Below, piece after piece: positions 52,480 to 60,514 of a DNA stretch of 64,000 bases; position 1 is the stretch's first letter, and the number at the start of each line of letters is the position of its first letter. Position numbers and translations under genes: made by a program. Source of the stretch: Mixta tenebrionis (GTDB lineage Bacteria; Pseudomonadota; Gammaproteobacteria; Enterobacterales; Enterobacteriaceae). The notes below the pieces were generated by a model that was not told where the DNA came from, searched no databases, and saw nothing but the letters and a program-made list of their open reading frames with translations. The DNA is taken from positions 1 to 64,000 of the forward strand of contig NZ_VHQI01000011.1 of the NCBI RefSeq assembly GCF_006517625.1, in the 5' to 3' direction.

Positions 52480-53736
52480 ATGAAATACAGTGTGATGTCC
52501 AACGCCGCCTGGATGATATCTGAAAAATTTGTCTCCATATTTGGCGTTATATTTGTCACCTCTTATGTGGCGAAATCGTTTGGACCCACGATATTTGGCC
52601 AGATGTCTTTTTCTGTGTCGTTGTTTTCGGTAGTGCAAACTATCGCCATTTTCGGCACTGAAACCATCTTGTTTAAGCGCATCAGCAAAAGCGCGCAGAA
52701 AGGGGTGCGGCTGATGACGATTGCTAAAAAGCTGCGTTTGACGCTGCTGCTGCTGCTCTCGCTGCCCTTGCTGGTATGGATGTACTACAACATGCGCGAG
52801 AACTATCTCGCATTTGCGCTGGCCTCTTTTTTATCGGCGCTGTTTGTCACGCAGGATACCTTTAGCGTTTTTAACAACGCGCGCCTCGCGTCGCGGTTAA
52901 ACACCATCGCGAATACCGCCGGTATGCTGCTGAGCTTTGCTATCAGCTTTAGCATTGCCTGGCTGAAGCTGAGTCCGCTCTGGTTGACCCTGTCGATCGT
53001 AGCGGTGACGCTGGTGCCATACATGATAAAAAGGCGCAACTTCTATCAATGCTTCAATGATGAGGCGCCGCCGCGCGGCAAAAGCGGCAGCTACCTGCGC
53101 TATTTAATTTATGCCGGTTTGCCTTTAGCCATTTCCAGCATATTTATCTCAGTGCAGATTAAAATGGCGCAATTTTTCCTGGTGGGCGTCGGAACCGCTA
53201 AGGATGTTGGGCTGTTTACCGCTGCGAATATGATATCCGCATCCTGGATATTTATTCCGGCAGCGATTATTACCTCCAGCTTTACTGAAATATTCAGAGA
53301 GCAGTCAGAGCGAGCTTTAAAACTGACCGCGCGTTTGAATGGCTATGTCATGGTTGTTTCGCTATTGATGTTTCTCATCGTCTCTCTGTACGGTGAGCAA
53401 CTCATTATTACCCTTTATGGGCAAGATTACACACAGTCGGGAAGTCTCATTACGTTATTGTCGTTAGCAACCTGCTTTTCGTCGATGGGGACAGTCGCAT
53501 ATCGTTATATGGTCAAAGAAGGAGGTTTTAATTACCTGTTGAAGAAAATTCTCTGCCTGATGTTATTCAGCGTTCCGCTATCCTGGTTATTGATTACCGG
53601 TTTCGGACTGAAGGGCGCCGCGTGGAGTGTTTTACTCACAGAAATTCTGTCCCTGACCGTAATGAATTACTTCTTCAAACATGGCGTCATACGCAAGATT
53701 CACGTTTCCTCACTCAACTACAAAACTTACAAATGA
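52480..53736 (+). CDS. Polysaccharide flippase-type membrane protein (Wzx-like)
   Basis: From ATG 52480 (MKYSVMSNAAWMISEKFVSI), 9 nt after AAAGGA, it encodes 418 residues with about twelve membrane helices. The opening pattern, with GVIFVTSYVAKSFGPTIFGQ, is that of the polysaccharide_synt/MOP-superfamily flippases which move lipid-linked sugars across the inner membrane. Such proteins are poorly conserved, so the substrate cannot be told. It is followed after 7 bp by a TupA-like ATP-grasp gene, with no polymerase or sugar nucleotide genes near. Lower GC than the neighbours and the adjacent IS remnant suggest acquisition. Confidence 0.8.
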   Translation: MKYSVMSNAAWMISEKFVSIFGVIFVTSYVAKSFGPTIFGQMSFSVSLFSVVQTIAIFGTETILFKRISKSAQKGVRLMTIAKKLRLTLLLLLSLPLLVWMYYNMRENYLAFALASFLSALFVTQDTFSVFNNARLASRLNTIANTAGMLLSFAISFSIAWLKLSPLWLTLSIVAVTLVPYMIKRRNFYQCFNDEAPPRGKSGSYLRYLIYAGLPLAISSIFISVQIKMAQFFLVGVGTAKDVGLFTAANMISASWIFIPAAIITSSFTEIFREQSERALKLTARLNGYVMVVSLLMFLIVSLYGEQLIITLYGQDYTQSGSLITLLSLATCFSSMGTVAYRYMVKEGGFNYLLKKILCLMLFSVPLSWLLITGFGLKGAAWSVLLTEILSLTVMNYFFKHGVIRKIHVSSLNYKTYK

Positions 53737-53743
53737 GGTTAAG

Positions 53744-54700
53744 ATGTCTAAGTTTAAAGATGAATTAAGAAGAAGCGTTCTCTATTTTGTTAGAAAAATG
53801 CCGTGGGCATACCAGGATCGCATTCACTATTTTCGTAAGTTTAAAAGACTACCTAATATTCGTGAACCCAAGTTGTTCAACGAAAAAGTGCTCTACCGTA
53901 AGTTTGTTAACGGTGACTATGCGCGCTACAGCAAGCTGTCTGACAAGTTTACCGTACGCGACTATATCGCTAATACGATCGGTAGCGAGTACCTGATTCC
54001 GTTAGTGCATGAAACCTGCGATCCTGCGACCCTGCTGAGTTTGCCTGGCCTGAAAAATACCGTAGTTAAGCCGAACCACGGCTCCAATATGGTAGAAATC
54101 CTGCTGGAAGAGCCGGACAGCCTGCAAAAGCAGCTGATCGTTAATCGCTGTCATGAGTGGCTACGCAAAGATTTTTCCGAAGAGGCGCGCGAGATCCACT
54201 ACCGCTATATTAAGCCGCGTATCCTGGTGGAAAAATATATTGGCGATGGTAAGAGCGCGCCGATCGATTATAAATTTCATATGTTCAATAAAAAGGACGG
54301 CAGCTTTGAGTATGTGCTGCAGGTAATTTATAACCGCAGCAATCCGGCGCTGTCGATGAATTTCTACGTCAATAATCTGCATGAAGCCTGGTATAAAATT
54401 CGCGATACGGGGCTGGATATCAGTCAGACGCTGCCGAAGCTGGAGCAGGCGTTAGCGCTGAGTAAAACGCTGGCAAAAGATTTTGATTACGTGCGTGTCG
54501 ACTGGTATATCCATGAAGAGCAGATCTGGTTCGGCGAATTAACGTTCACGCCGGGGGCCGGGCTGGTAACCGGTCTCGATCGTGGTCTGAATCGTATGAT
54601 GGGTGAGATGTGGCTGCAGGATCGTATTATTCCCATGCTGCCGCCGAGCTCTGCTGATGTGGCGGATGTTACGCTGCCGGCAATGTTAAAAAAGGTGTAG
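53744..54700 (+). CDS. TupA-like ATP-grasp protein
   Basis: 318 residues from ATG 53744, just after GAGG at the end of the flippase gene. The sequence fits the TupA-like ATP-grasp family: RLPNIREPKLFNEKVLYRKF near the N-terminus (the common 'P.tfneKi..rk' start), VVKPNHGSNMVEIL as the ATP-binding strand, RILVEKYIGDGKSAPIDYKF in the centre, and DYVRVDWYIHEEQIWFGELT followed by FTPGAGL at the metal-binding end. Family members occur in exopolysaccharide and teichuronopeptide clusters and are thought to ligate amino acids or modify glycans. Partner is probably the flippase; the reaction is unknown. Confidence 0.8.
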   Translation: MSKFKDELRRSVLYFVRKMPWAYQDRIHYFRKFKRLPNIREPKLFNEKVLYRKFVNGDYARYSKLSDKFTVRDYIANTIGSEYLIPLVHETCDPATLLSLPGLKNTVVKPNHGSNMVEILLEEPDSLQKQLIVNRCHEWLRKDFSEEAREIHYRYIKPRILVEKYIGDGKSAPIDYKFHMFNKKDGSFEYVLQVIYNRSNPALSMNFYVNNLHEAWYKIRDTGLDISQTLPKLEQALALSKTLAKDFDYVRVDWYIHEEQIWFGELTFTPGAGLVTGLDRGLNRMMGEMWLQDRIIPMLPPSSADVADVTLPAMLKKV

Positions 54701-54726
54701 GCGTTTGGCTGGATCTTATCGCAGAT

Positions 54727-54757
54727 AAAAAAAGCGAGCTGGCATGCTCGCTTTTTT
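54727..54757. terminator. Bidirectional terminator after the ATP-grasp gene
   Basis: AGCGAGC (54733-54739) pairs with GCTCGCT (54746-54752), with an A-run before and TTTTT after, so it can serve both the plus-strand module and yjcB. Confidence 0.9.
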
Positions 54758-54769
54758 ATGCGCATCCGC

Positions 54770-55051
54770 TCAGGGCATCGGCCACTCAGGCGGCGTCTGA
54801 CTCATAATATTAACAAACGCATCTTTGGTAATGTTCAGGAAATTATTGATATTTTCCATGCTGAACGTCATGCCAAGCAGCCCGGCAACAAACCAGCAGG
54901 TCAGGCCAACGCCGATGCCGCTGAACATAAAAGCCATTACCGGATGGCTTGTCTGGCGACACTTTGTTTTAAACGTGCTGGCGAAAAACATCAGAACGGC
55001 GCTCAGCAACTCCCAACGCATTACAACAAGGCTGGCGGTAAGCGTAGCCAT
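54770..55051 (-). CDS. yjcB: YjcB family membrane protein
   Basis: 93 residues from ATG 55051 (MATLTASLVVMRWELLSAVL), the same length as E. coli YjcB, with the same opening and the same ending pattern (QTPPEWPMP). Two or three hydrophobic segments make it an inner-membrane protein of unknown function. In E. coli it follows ssb directly; here the chemoreceptor, the repeat array and the flippase module lie between ssb and yjcB. Confidence 0.85.
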   Translation of the reverse strand: MATLTASLVVMRWELLSAVLMFFASTFKTKCRQTSHPVMAFMFSGIGVGLTCWFVAGLLGMTFSMENINNFLNITKDAFVNIMSQTPPEWPMP

Positions 55052-55712
55052 AACATGCAACCTCTGTTTTTTATCAACCCTGACGTCCCAAAGAAGAGAC
55101 GCGATAAAGATGCCAGGGAGTCTTTACCGGTCATGACCTGCCATACCAAAGTGTGACTTGAGTCACATTATATCACCGCTTTTTAAAAGTTGAACGAAAT
55201 TTACGCCATGCGAAACTGAATAGCACTTTGCGTAAAAATATATATTATTCAAAAGATTAAACGGATTTCGTTCCAGAGCTCGGAGAGCTGACATCCTTTT
55301 TCCGCCAGAGAATGGAGCTTAATAGCGGCCTTCGTGCCGGAAACAGAAACCTCTTAACTATTAAATGGATCGGTCCAGGATAAATCCTGATCCGCAGGAA
55401 GCGATCGCTGAGAAAAGGCGCGCAGGTCGCTGTTATCACAAACTATTTTTAGCGTGACCGCTGGCTTTGGGATGAATCTGACCGTCGGAGTCGTTGTACG
55501 CATGATGGCGGCCGGATAGGCTTTCGAAGCCGCGTTTTGCGCCGACAGCATTAGCTGAAGCGGTGGAAAACAGGACCAGCGTTATCACACAGCATCATCT
55601 ATCTTATTGGACGCTATTATGACCAGCTTGCTTGCCGCCTCTGACGCTGTCCAGGGGCGCTGTCTGTTACCGAATAACGCTGTATCTGGCGGCAAAATGG
55701 ATGGAGGATGTA
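55052..55712. other. Region between yjcB and the GGDEF gene
   Basis: About 660 bp. On the minus strand 55436-55588 is a 50-codon frame from GTG that opens like a signal peptide (MITLVLFSTASANAVGAK). A second minus frame (55354-55551) overlaps it in another phase with a plausible protein-like end. Together they could be a small secreted protein broken by a frameshift, but there is no strong ribosome site. Nothing else is recognisable. Confidence 0.25.
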
Positions 55713-56993
55713 ATGATCGAACGTAGCCTGAGCGAGGGAGACGCTGGCGCGCCGCCTGCACGCCCCACGCTGCGTAAATCGCTGCAGCGTATCCATTTGA
55801 TCATCATCATCGTTTCGATGACCATCTCCGGCATCTCGCTTTCCACGCTTTCGCTGATCGCGCTGCGTAACTATGCGGAAAACAATCTGGAGCTGCTCGC
55901 CTCGACGCTTAGTTTTACCGTACAGCCGTCGGTGCTCAGGAACGACGCACAAACCGTGCGCGAGGCGCTGGCGGAAATCGGCAGACGCGGCAGTTTTGCC
56001 TACGGACGCGTCTACAACCGCCGTGGCGAACTGCTGGCAAGCTGGCATGCTTCGCCGCGGCAGCGACAAAATGGCGTCGAACGTCTGATTACGCGCTGGC
56101 TTTTCCCGGCGCCGGTTAGCGTGCCGGTGATCCATGCCGGAGAGGCGATTGGGCGCATCTGGCTGATCGGCGACGCCTGCAACGTGATTGAGTACCTGTA
56201 CAAAACTTTTGCCTGGCTGGCGGCCAGCCTGATGATGACCGCCACGCTCGCCTCGCTGCTGTCGCGACGTATGCATGCCGGAATATTGCAGGCGTTGCAG
56301 AGCATTACCTCGGTGACGCGCGATGTACGGCAGCGCCGCGCTTTCGCACAGCGGGTGCCCGCCGCGCAGATTGCCGAACTGGATGCGCTGAGCCACGATT
56401 TCAACAGCCTGCTGCAGGAGCTGGAGGAGTGGCAGCACAGTATTAAACAGGAGCACGCCAGCCTGGCGCATCAGGCCAGCCACGATGCGCTGAGCGGCCT
56501 GCCCAACCGTATCGCTTTCGAGCGCGCGCTGGAACGCGCTTTCGCCGACGGCGATCGCCGTCAAAAGCTGGCGCTGCTGTTTATCGATGGCGATCGTTTT
56601 AAAGAGATCAATGATACCTGGGGTCACGCCGCCGGCGACGCTATTATTACCGCGACGGCGCGACGGCTGCGCGCGCAGGTGAGAAAAACGGATATGGTGG
56701 CGCGGCTGGGCGGCGATGAGTTCGCCATTCTGCTGCATGATATCAGCGAACCGGAGCAGGTTGCGCGCGTGGTGCGGCATCTGATGCGCGCGATGAAAGA
56801 GCCGCTAATTTTGCCGGATGGTCAGCCGATCGTCTGGTCGCTAAGCATCGGTATCGCGCTGGGTAAAAGCGCGCGCTCGGCGGAGGGGCTGCTGGCTCAG
56901 GCCGATGCCGCCATGTATCACATCAAGATGCTGGGCGGCGGCTGGTATCTGTCGCCGCTCAGGCAGAGCCAGGCGCAGGCTGAACCGGCCTGA
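55713..56993 (+). CDS. Membrane diguanylate cyclase, DgcN/YfiN-like
   Basis: Makes the second messenger c-di-GMP. ATG 55713 follows GGAGG at 6 nt and gives 426 residues. TM1 about 28-50, periplasmic domain about 51-163, TM2 about 165-184, then a HAMP-like segment and the GGDEF domain. The catalytic motif is intact (ARLGGDEFAILL, GGDEF at 333-337). The inhibitory I-site RKTD lies five residues before it, so product feedback is expected. Layout resembles YfiN/TpbB, but the yfiR and yfiB partners are absent here. E. coli has the phosphodiesterase gene pdeC (yjcC) at this place. It is convergent with soxS, with 3 bp between. Confidence 0.88.
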   Translation: MIERSLSEGDAGAPPARPTLRKSLQRIHLIIIIVSMTISGISLSTLSLIALRNYAENNLELLASTLSFTVQPSVLRNDAQTVREALAEIGRRGSFAYGRVYNRRGELLASWHASPRQRQNGVERLITRWLFPAPVSVPVIHAGEAIGRIWLIGDACNVIEYLYKTFAWLAASLMMTATLASLLSRRMHAGILQALQSITSVTRDVRQRRAFAQRVPAAQIAELDALSHDFNSLLQELEEWQHSIKQEHASLAHQASHDALSGLPNRIAFERALERAFADGDRRQKLALLFIDGDRFKEINDTWGHAAGDAIITATARRLRAQVRKTDMVARLGGDEFAILLHDISEPEQVARVVRHLMRAMKEPLILPDGQPIVWSLSIGIALGKSARSAEGLLAQADAAMYHIKMLGGGWYLSPLRQSQAQAEPA

Positions 56994-56996
56994 CGC

Positions 56997-57425
56997 TTAC
57001 CCGCTTACCGGACAGCAAACGCCGGTAGTGCGCTGGGTAAAGCTGCCCATATTCTCAACGCGGGGAAAGCTGACCGGGCGCTGGCGCAGCGCGTTCTGCC
57101 GCCGCATGCTGTGGCGATAGGCCGTTGGCGTCTGAGAGAACTGACGACGGAAAACGCGCGAAAAAGTCTGTTGTGAATCAAAGCCATACTGCATGGCGAT
57201 ATCAAATACCGGGCGTTGGGTCATTGTGAGCGCTTCGGCCGCCAGGGTCAGGCGACGTTCACGAATGTAGCTGCCCAACGTCTGTTTCGTTACGGTACGG
57301 AACATACGTTGCAGGTGCCACTTGGAGTAGCCAGCTTTGGCTGCGACTTCGTCGATAGAAAGGTTCTTGTCCAGATTCCGATCAATCCAGTCAGTCAGAG
57401 AATGAATAATATCGTTATGCATCAT
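56997..57425 (-). CDS. soxS: AraC-family superoxide response regulator SoxS
   Basis: Transcription activator of the superoxide regulon. 142 residues. The first 107 align with all of E. coli SoxS: two helix-turn-helix units (SIDEVAAKAGYSKWHLQRMF and FDIAMQYGFDSQQTFSRVF) joined as in MarA, ending PTAYRHSM. The remaining 35 residues (RRQNALRQRPVSF to CCPVSG) have no counterpart in the 107-residue E. coli protein. The ATG at 57425 lies 8 nt after AGGA and aligns with the E. coli start. It is divergent from soxR across a SoxR operator. Confidence 0.93.
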   Translation of the reverse strand: MMHNDIIHSLTDWIDRNLDKNLSIDEVAAKAGYSKWHLQRMFRTVTKQTLGSYIRERRLTLAAEALTMTQRPVFDIAMQYGFDSQQTFSRVFRRQFSQTPTAYRHSMRRQNALRQRPVSFPRVENMGSFTQRTTGVCCPVSG

Positions 57426-57483
57426 GACTACGTCCTTTGATGAGATTTTGCGCTTTGCGGGTTGATGGTGGGGAAGTATAATT

Positions 57484-57501
57484 CCTCAAGTTAACTTGAG
57501 G
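57484..57501. promoter_or_regulatory. SoxR operator between soxS and soxR
   Basis: CCTCAAGTTAACTTGAGG, a perfect 18-bp palindrome identical in form to known SoxR boxes. It lies in the 87-bp soxS/soxR gap and would control soxS activation and soxR. Confidence 0.95.
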
Positions 57502-57512
57502 TAAAGCGCAAA

Positions 57513-57980
57513 ATGAAAAAAAACTCCTATCCCAAACCGATGCTGACGCCGGGGGAAGTGGCGAAGCGTAGCGGCGTGGCCGTTTCGGCGCTGCACTTCT
57601 ATGAATCGAAGGGGCTGATTACCAGTACGCGTAACGCCGGCAATCAGCGACGCTACAACCGTGACGTGCTGCGCCGGGTGGCGATTATTAAAATCGCCCA
57701 GCGCATCGGTATTCCGCTCTCTACGGTCAGCGAAAACCTGGCGCATATGCCCGGCGATAAGCGTATTTCCACTAAAGCGTGGGAGGCGTTGACCGAGCAG
57801 TGGCGGCAGGAGCTGACCAGGCGAATTGAAACCCTGACCCATCTGCGCGACGACCTCGACGGCTGCATCGGCTGCGGCTGCTTATCGATGCGCGACTGCC
57901 CGCTGCGCAATCCCGGCGATAAGCTGGCGCAGGAGGGCACCGGCGCTATCCTGCTCGATCCTCACCGCGATGAGGAGTAG
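57513..57980 (+). CDS. soxR: Redox-sensing activator SoxR
   Basis: MerR-family [2Fe-2S] protein that activates soxS when its cluster is oxidised by redox-cycling drugs. 155 residues. MerR helix-turn-helix at the N-terminus ([20 protein letters not shown]), a dimerisation helix, and the cluster motif C-X2-C-X-C-X5-C with cysteines 118, 121, 123 and 129 ([12 protein letters not shown]). All ligands are present, so it should be functional. Confidence 0.97.
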   Translation: MKKNSYPKPMLTPGEVAKRSGVAVSALHFYESKGLITSTRNAGNQRRYNRDVLRRVAIIKIAQRIGIPLSTVSENLAHMPGDKRISTKAWEALTEQWRQELTRRIETLTHLRDDLDGCIGCGCLSMRDCPLRNPGDKLAQEGTGAILLDPHRDEE

Positions 57981-58021
57981 CCGCTATACTGGAGGCTGAC
58001 GCCTCGTTGCCGGAGCCTTGT

Positions 58022-58696
58022 ATGATTGTGGTCCACCATCTGAACAATTCCCGCTCTCAGCGCATTCTCTGGCTGCTGGAGGAGCTGGCGCTGCCGTATG
58101 AAATCAGGCGCTACCAGCGTCAGGCGTCGATGCTGGCGCCTGAGGCGCTGAAAAAAGTGCATCCTTTGGGAAAAGCGCCGGTTATCACCGACGGCGATCG
58201 GGTAGTGGCCGAGTCGGGCGCTATTCTGGAATATCTTGCCGAACGTTATGACCCACAGCGTCTGCTGCTGCCGCAGGATGAAGCGGCGAAACTGGAGAAC
58301 CGCTACTGGCTGCACTATGCGGAGGGATCGCTGATGCCGCTGGTGGTGATGCGTCTGATCTTTAGCCGTCTGGGCAAGCCGCCGGTGCCCTGGCTGCTGC
58401 GTCCGATCGGCGCGGCATTGGGCAACGGCGTACGTAAGGGCTTTATTGATAAACAGCTGGCGACGCACCGTCAGTTTATTGAGCAACATCTGGCAAACCG
58501 CCCGTGGTTTTCCGGCGAGCGGCTATCGCTGGCGGATATTCAGATGAGTTTTCCCGTGCAGGGGCTGGCGGCGCGCGGCGGGCTGCATGAGATGCCCGCT
58601 ACTCAGGCGTGGCTGGATAAGATTACCCGTCGCCCTGCCTGGCAACGCGCTGTACAGCAGGGCGGCGAGTTGAATCTGGCGGACTCCGCTAGCTGA
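58022..58696 (+). CDS. Glutathione S-transferase family protein
   Basis: 224 residues from ATG 58022 (MIVVHHLNNSRSQRILWLLE). The thioredoxin-like N-terminal domain has the Ser of NNSRSQRILWLLEEL as likely catalytic residue and the glutathione-binding GKAPVITDGDRVVAESGAIL (cis-Pro and ESGAI). The C-terminal helical domain contains RPWFSGERLSLADIQMSFPV (N-capping Asp). Substrate is unknown. It follows soxR by about 40 bp, so a role in oxidative or electrophile defence is plausible from context. Confidence 0.88.
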   Translation: MIVVHHLNNSRSQRILWLLEELALPYEIRRYQRQASMLAPEALKKVHPLGKAPVITDGDRVVAESGAILEYLAERYDPQRLLLPQDEAAKLENRYWLHYAEGSLMPLVVMRLIFSRLGKPPVPWLLRPIGAALGNGVRKGFIDKQLATHRQFIEQHLANRPWFSGERLSLADIQMSFPVQGLAARGGLHEMPATQAWLDKITRRPAWQRAVQQGGELNLADSAS

Positions 58697-58829
58697 TCCC
58701 CTTCCTCCGACGCCTCTACTCGCGAATTATCCTGAATCAAGGGTAAAGAGCAGTTGAAAATCTGTTAGCAAAGACAGGATAATCGTTTGCCTTTTTACAG
58801 GTCGCTATTCGGCCCTTTTTCGCGCGGCG

Positions 58830-58845
58830 AGGTAAACGTTTGCTT
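58830..58845. promoter_or_regulatory. PurR operator upstream of ghxP
   Basis: The complement of 58830-58845 reads AAGCAAACGTTTACCT, a full match to the PurR consensus ANGCAAACGTTTNCNT, 110 bp before the gene. A weaker partial copy lies at 58779-58794. Purine-dependent repression of the permease is expected, as in E. coli. Confidence 0.85.
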
Positions 58846-58955
58846 TTTTTCATTGGCGTAGAGCGAACCTTTTCACGCTGGTCTTTCCAGGGATCAAGAC
58901 AACGCAGCGTTACGCCGCGTCGCGCAGGCCGCCATCCACAATAACGAGGTTTTTC

Positions 58956-60305
58956 ATGTCGACTCCATCACAACCCGCGCGTCGCTCGCTCGACGCCTGG
59001 TTTCAGATCTCCGCGCGCGGCAGCAGCGTGCGCCAGGAGATTATCGCTGGCCTGACCACCTTTCTGGCGATGGTCTATTCCGTTATCGTCGTGCCGGGAA
59101 TGTTGGGCAAAGCTGGTTTTCCACCTGCGGCGGTATTTGTTTCAACCTGCCTGGTAGCCAGCGTTGGCTCGATCATTATGGGGCTGTGGGCTAACCTGCC
59201 GATGGCGATTGGCTGTGCGATTTCGCTTACCGCCTTTACCGCCTTCAGTCTGGTGTTGGGGCAGCAGATCAGCATTCCGGTAGCGCTGGGCGCGGTATTC
59301 CTGATGGGCGTGCTGTTTACGCTGATTTCCGCCACCGGCATTCGCGCCTGGATCCTGCGTAACCTGCCGATGGGCGTGGCGCACGGCACCGGTATCGGTA
59401 TCGGTCTGTTTCTGCTGCTGATCGCCTCTGACGGCGTGGGTCTGGTAGTAAAAAATCCGGCGGCGGGCCTGCCGGTAGCGCTGGGCCACTTTACCTCTTT
59501 TCCGGTCATCATGTCCCTGCTGGGGCTGGCGGCGATTTTCGGTCTGGAAAAACGCCGCGTGCCGGGCGGCATCCTGCTGACGATTATCGTCATTTCGCTG
59601 ATTGGCCTGGCGGTGGATCCGGCGGTCAGCTTTAAAGGGCTGTTTGCGATGCCGAGCCTGAATGATGCTAACGGCCAGTCGTTGCTGTTCAGCCTGGATA
59701 TCGGCGGCGCGCTGCAGGCTGCGGTGCTGCCCAGCGTGCTGGCGCTGGTAATGACGGCGGTGTTTGACGCCACCGGCACCATTCGCGCGGTGGCGGGGCA
59801 GGCTAACCTGCTGGATAAAGACGGGCAGATCATCAGCGGCGGCAAGGCGCTGACTACCGACTCCGTCAGCAGCATTTTCGCCGGCCTGGTGGGCGCCTCG
59901 CCTGCGGCGGTTTATATTGAATCGGCGGCCGGAACGGCGGCGGGCGGTAAAACCGGCCTGACGGCGATCGTTGTCGGTCTGCTGTTCTTACTGATTCTGT
60001 TTATGTCGCCGCTGGCTTATTTAGTGCCAGCCTATGCGACAGCGCCGGCGCTGATGTATGTCGGCCTGCTGATGCTGAGCAACGTGGCGAAAATCGACTT
60101 TAACGATTTTGTCGATGCGATGTCGGGGCTGCTGACGGCGGTCTTTATCGTGCTGACCTGTAATATCGTTACCGGTATTATGTTCGGTTTCGGTTCGCTG
60201 GTTATTGGCCGCCTGTTCGCCGGCGAATGGCGCAGGCTGAACGTCGGTACCGTGATTATCGCCGTGGCGCTGGTGGTGTTTTACGCCGGCGGTTGGGCGC
60301 TGTAA
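58956..60305 (+). CDS. ghxP: Guanine/hypoxanthine permease GhxP
   Basis: Proton-coupled purine permease of the NCS2/AzgA family. 449 residues, the length of E. coli GhxP (YjcD), and near-identical in key places: [79 protein letters not shown] and [19 protein letters not shown]. About twelve to fourteen membrane segments. High affinity for guanine and hypoxanthine is known for the E. coli protein. A PurR box precedes it. Confidence 0.95.
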   Translation: MSTPSQPARRSLDAWFQISARGSSVRQEIIAGLTTFLAMVYSVIVVPGMLGKAGFPPAAVFVSTCLVASVGSIIMGLWANLPMAIGCAISLTAFTAFSLVLGQQISIPVALGAVFLMGVLFTLISATGIRAWILRNLPMGVAHGTGIGIGLFLLLIASDGVGLVVKNPAAGLPVALGHFTSFPVIMSLLGLAAIFGLEKRRVPGGILLTIIVISLIGLAVDPAVSFKGLFAMPSLNDANGQSLLFSLDIGGALQAAVLPSVLALVMTAVFDATGTIRAVAGQANLLDKDGQIISGGKALTTDSVSSIFAGLVGASPAAVYIESAAGTAAGGKTGLTAIVVGLLFLLILFMSPLAYLVPAYATAPALMYVGLLMLSNVAKIDFNDFVDAMSGLLTAVFIVLTCNIVTGIMFGFGSLVIGRLFAGEWRRLNVGTVIIAVALVVFYAGGWAL

Positions 60306-60514
60306 CCGCATTGGGCGCGGCAGCATAATGCCGCGCCTGCCGCCGCGCTCCCGTGGCATTTCCTGCCTTCCGCTTGATAAACAGAGAATCATCCTGAAGC
60401 TTCCGCGATCGCACGCCTTGTTTTTAACAGATTTAGCGTTTTGTTTTACACTGCGGAGGGGCAACCCAGGGTAATCGACTCATAACGCCTGTTGGAAGAG
60501 GCTATAAGGAAAGC

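Noticed and set aside
55617-56780. A 387-codon minus-strand frame
   Set aside because: It is antisense to the GGDEF gene, with shadow-like composition.
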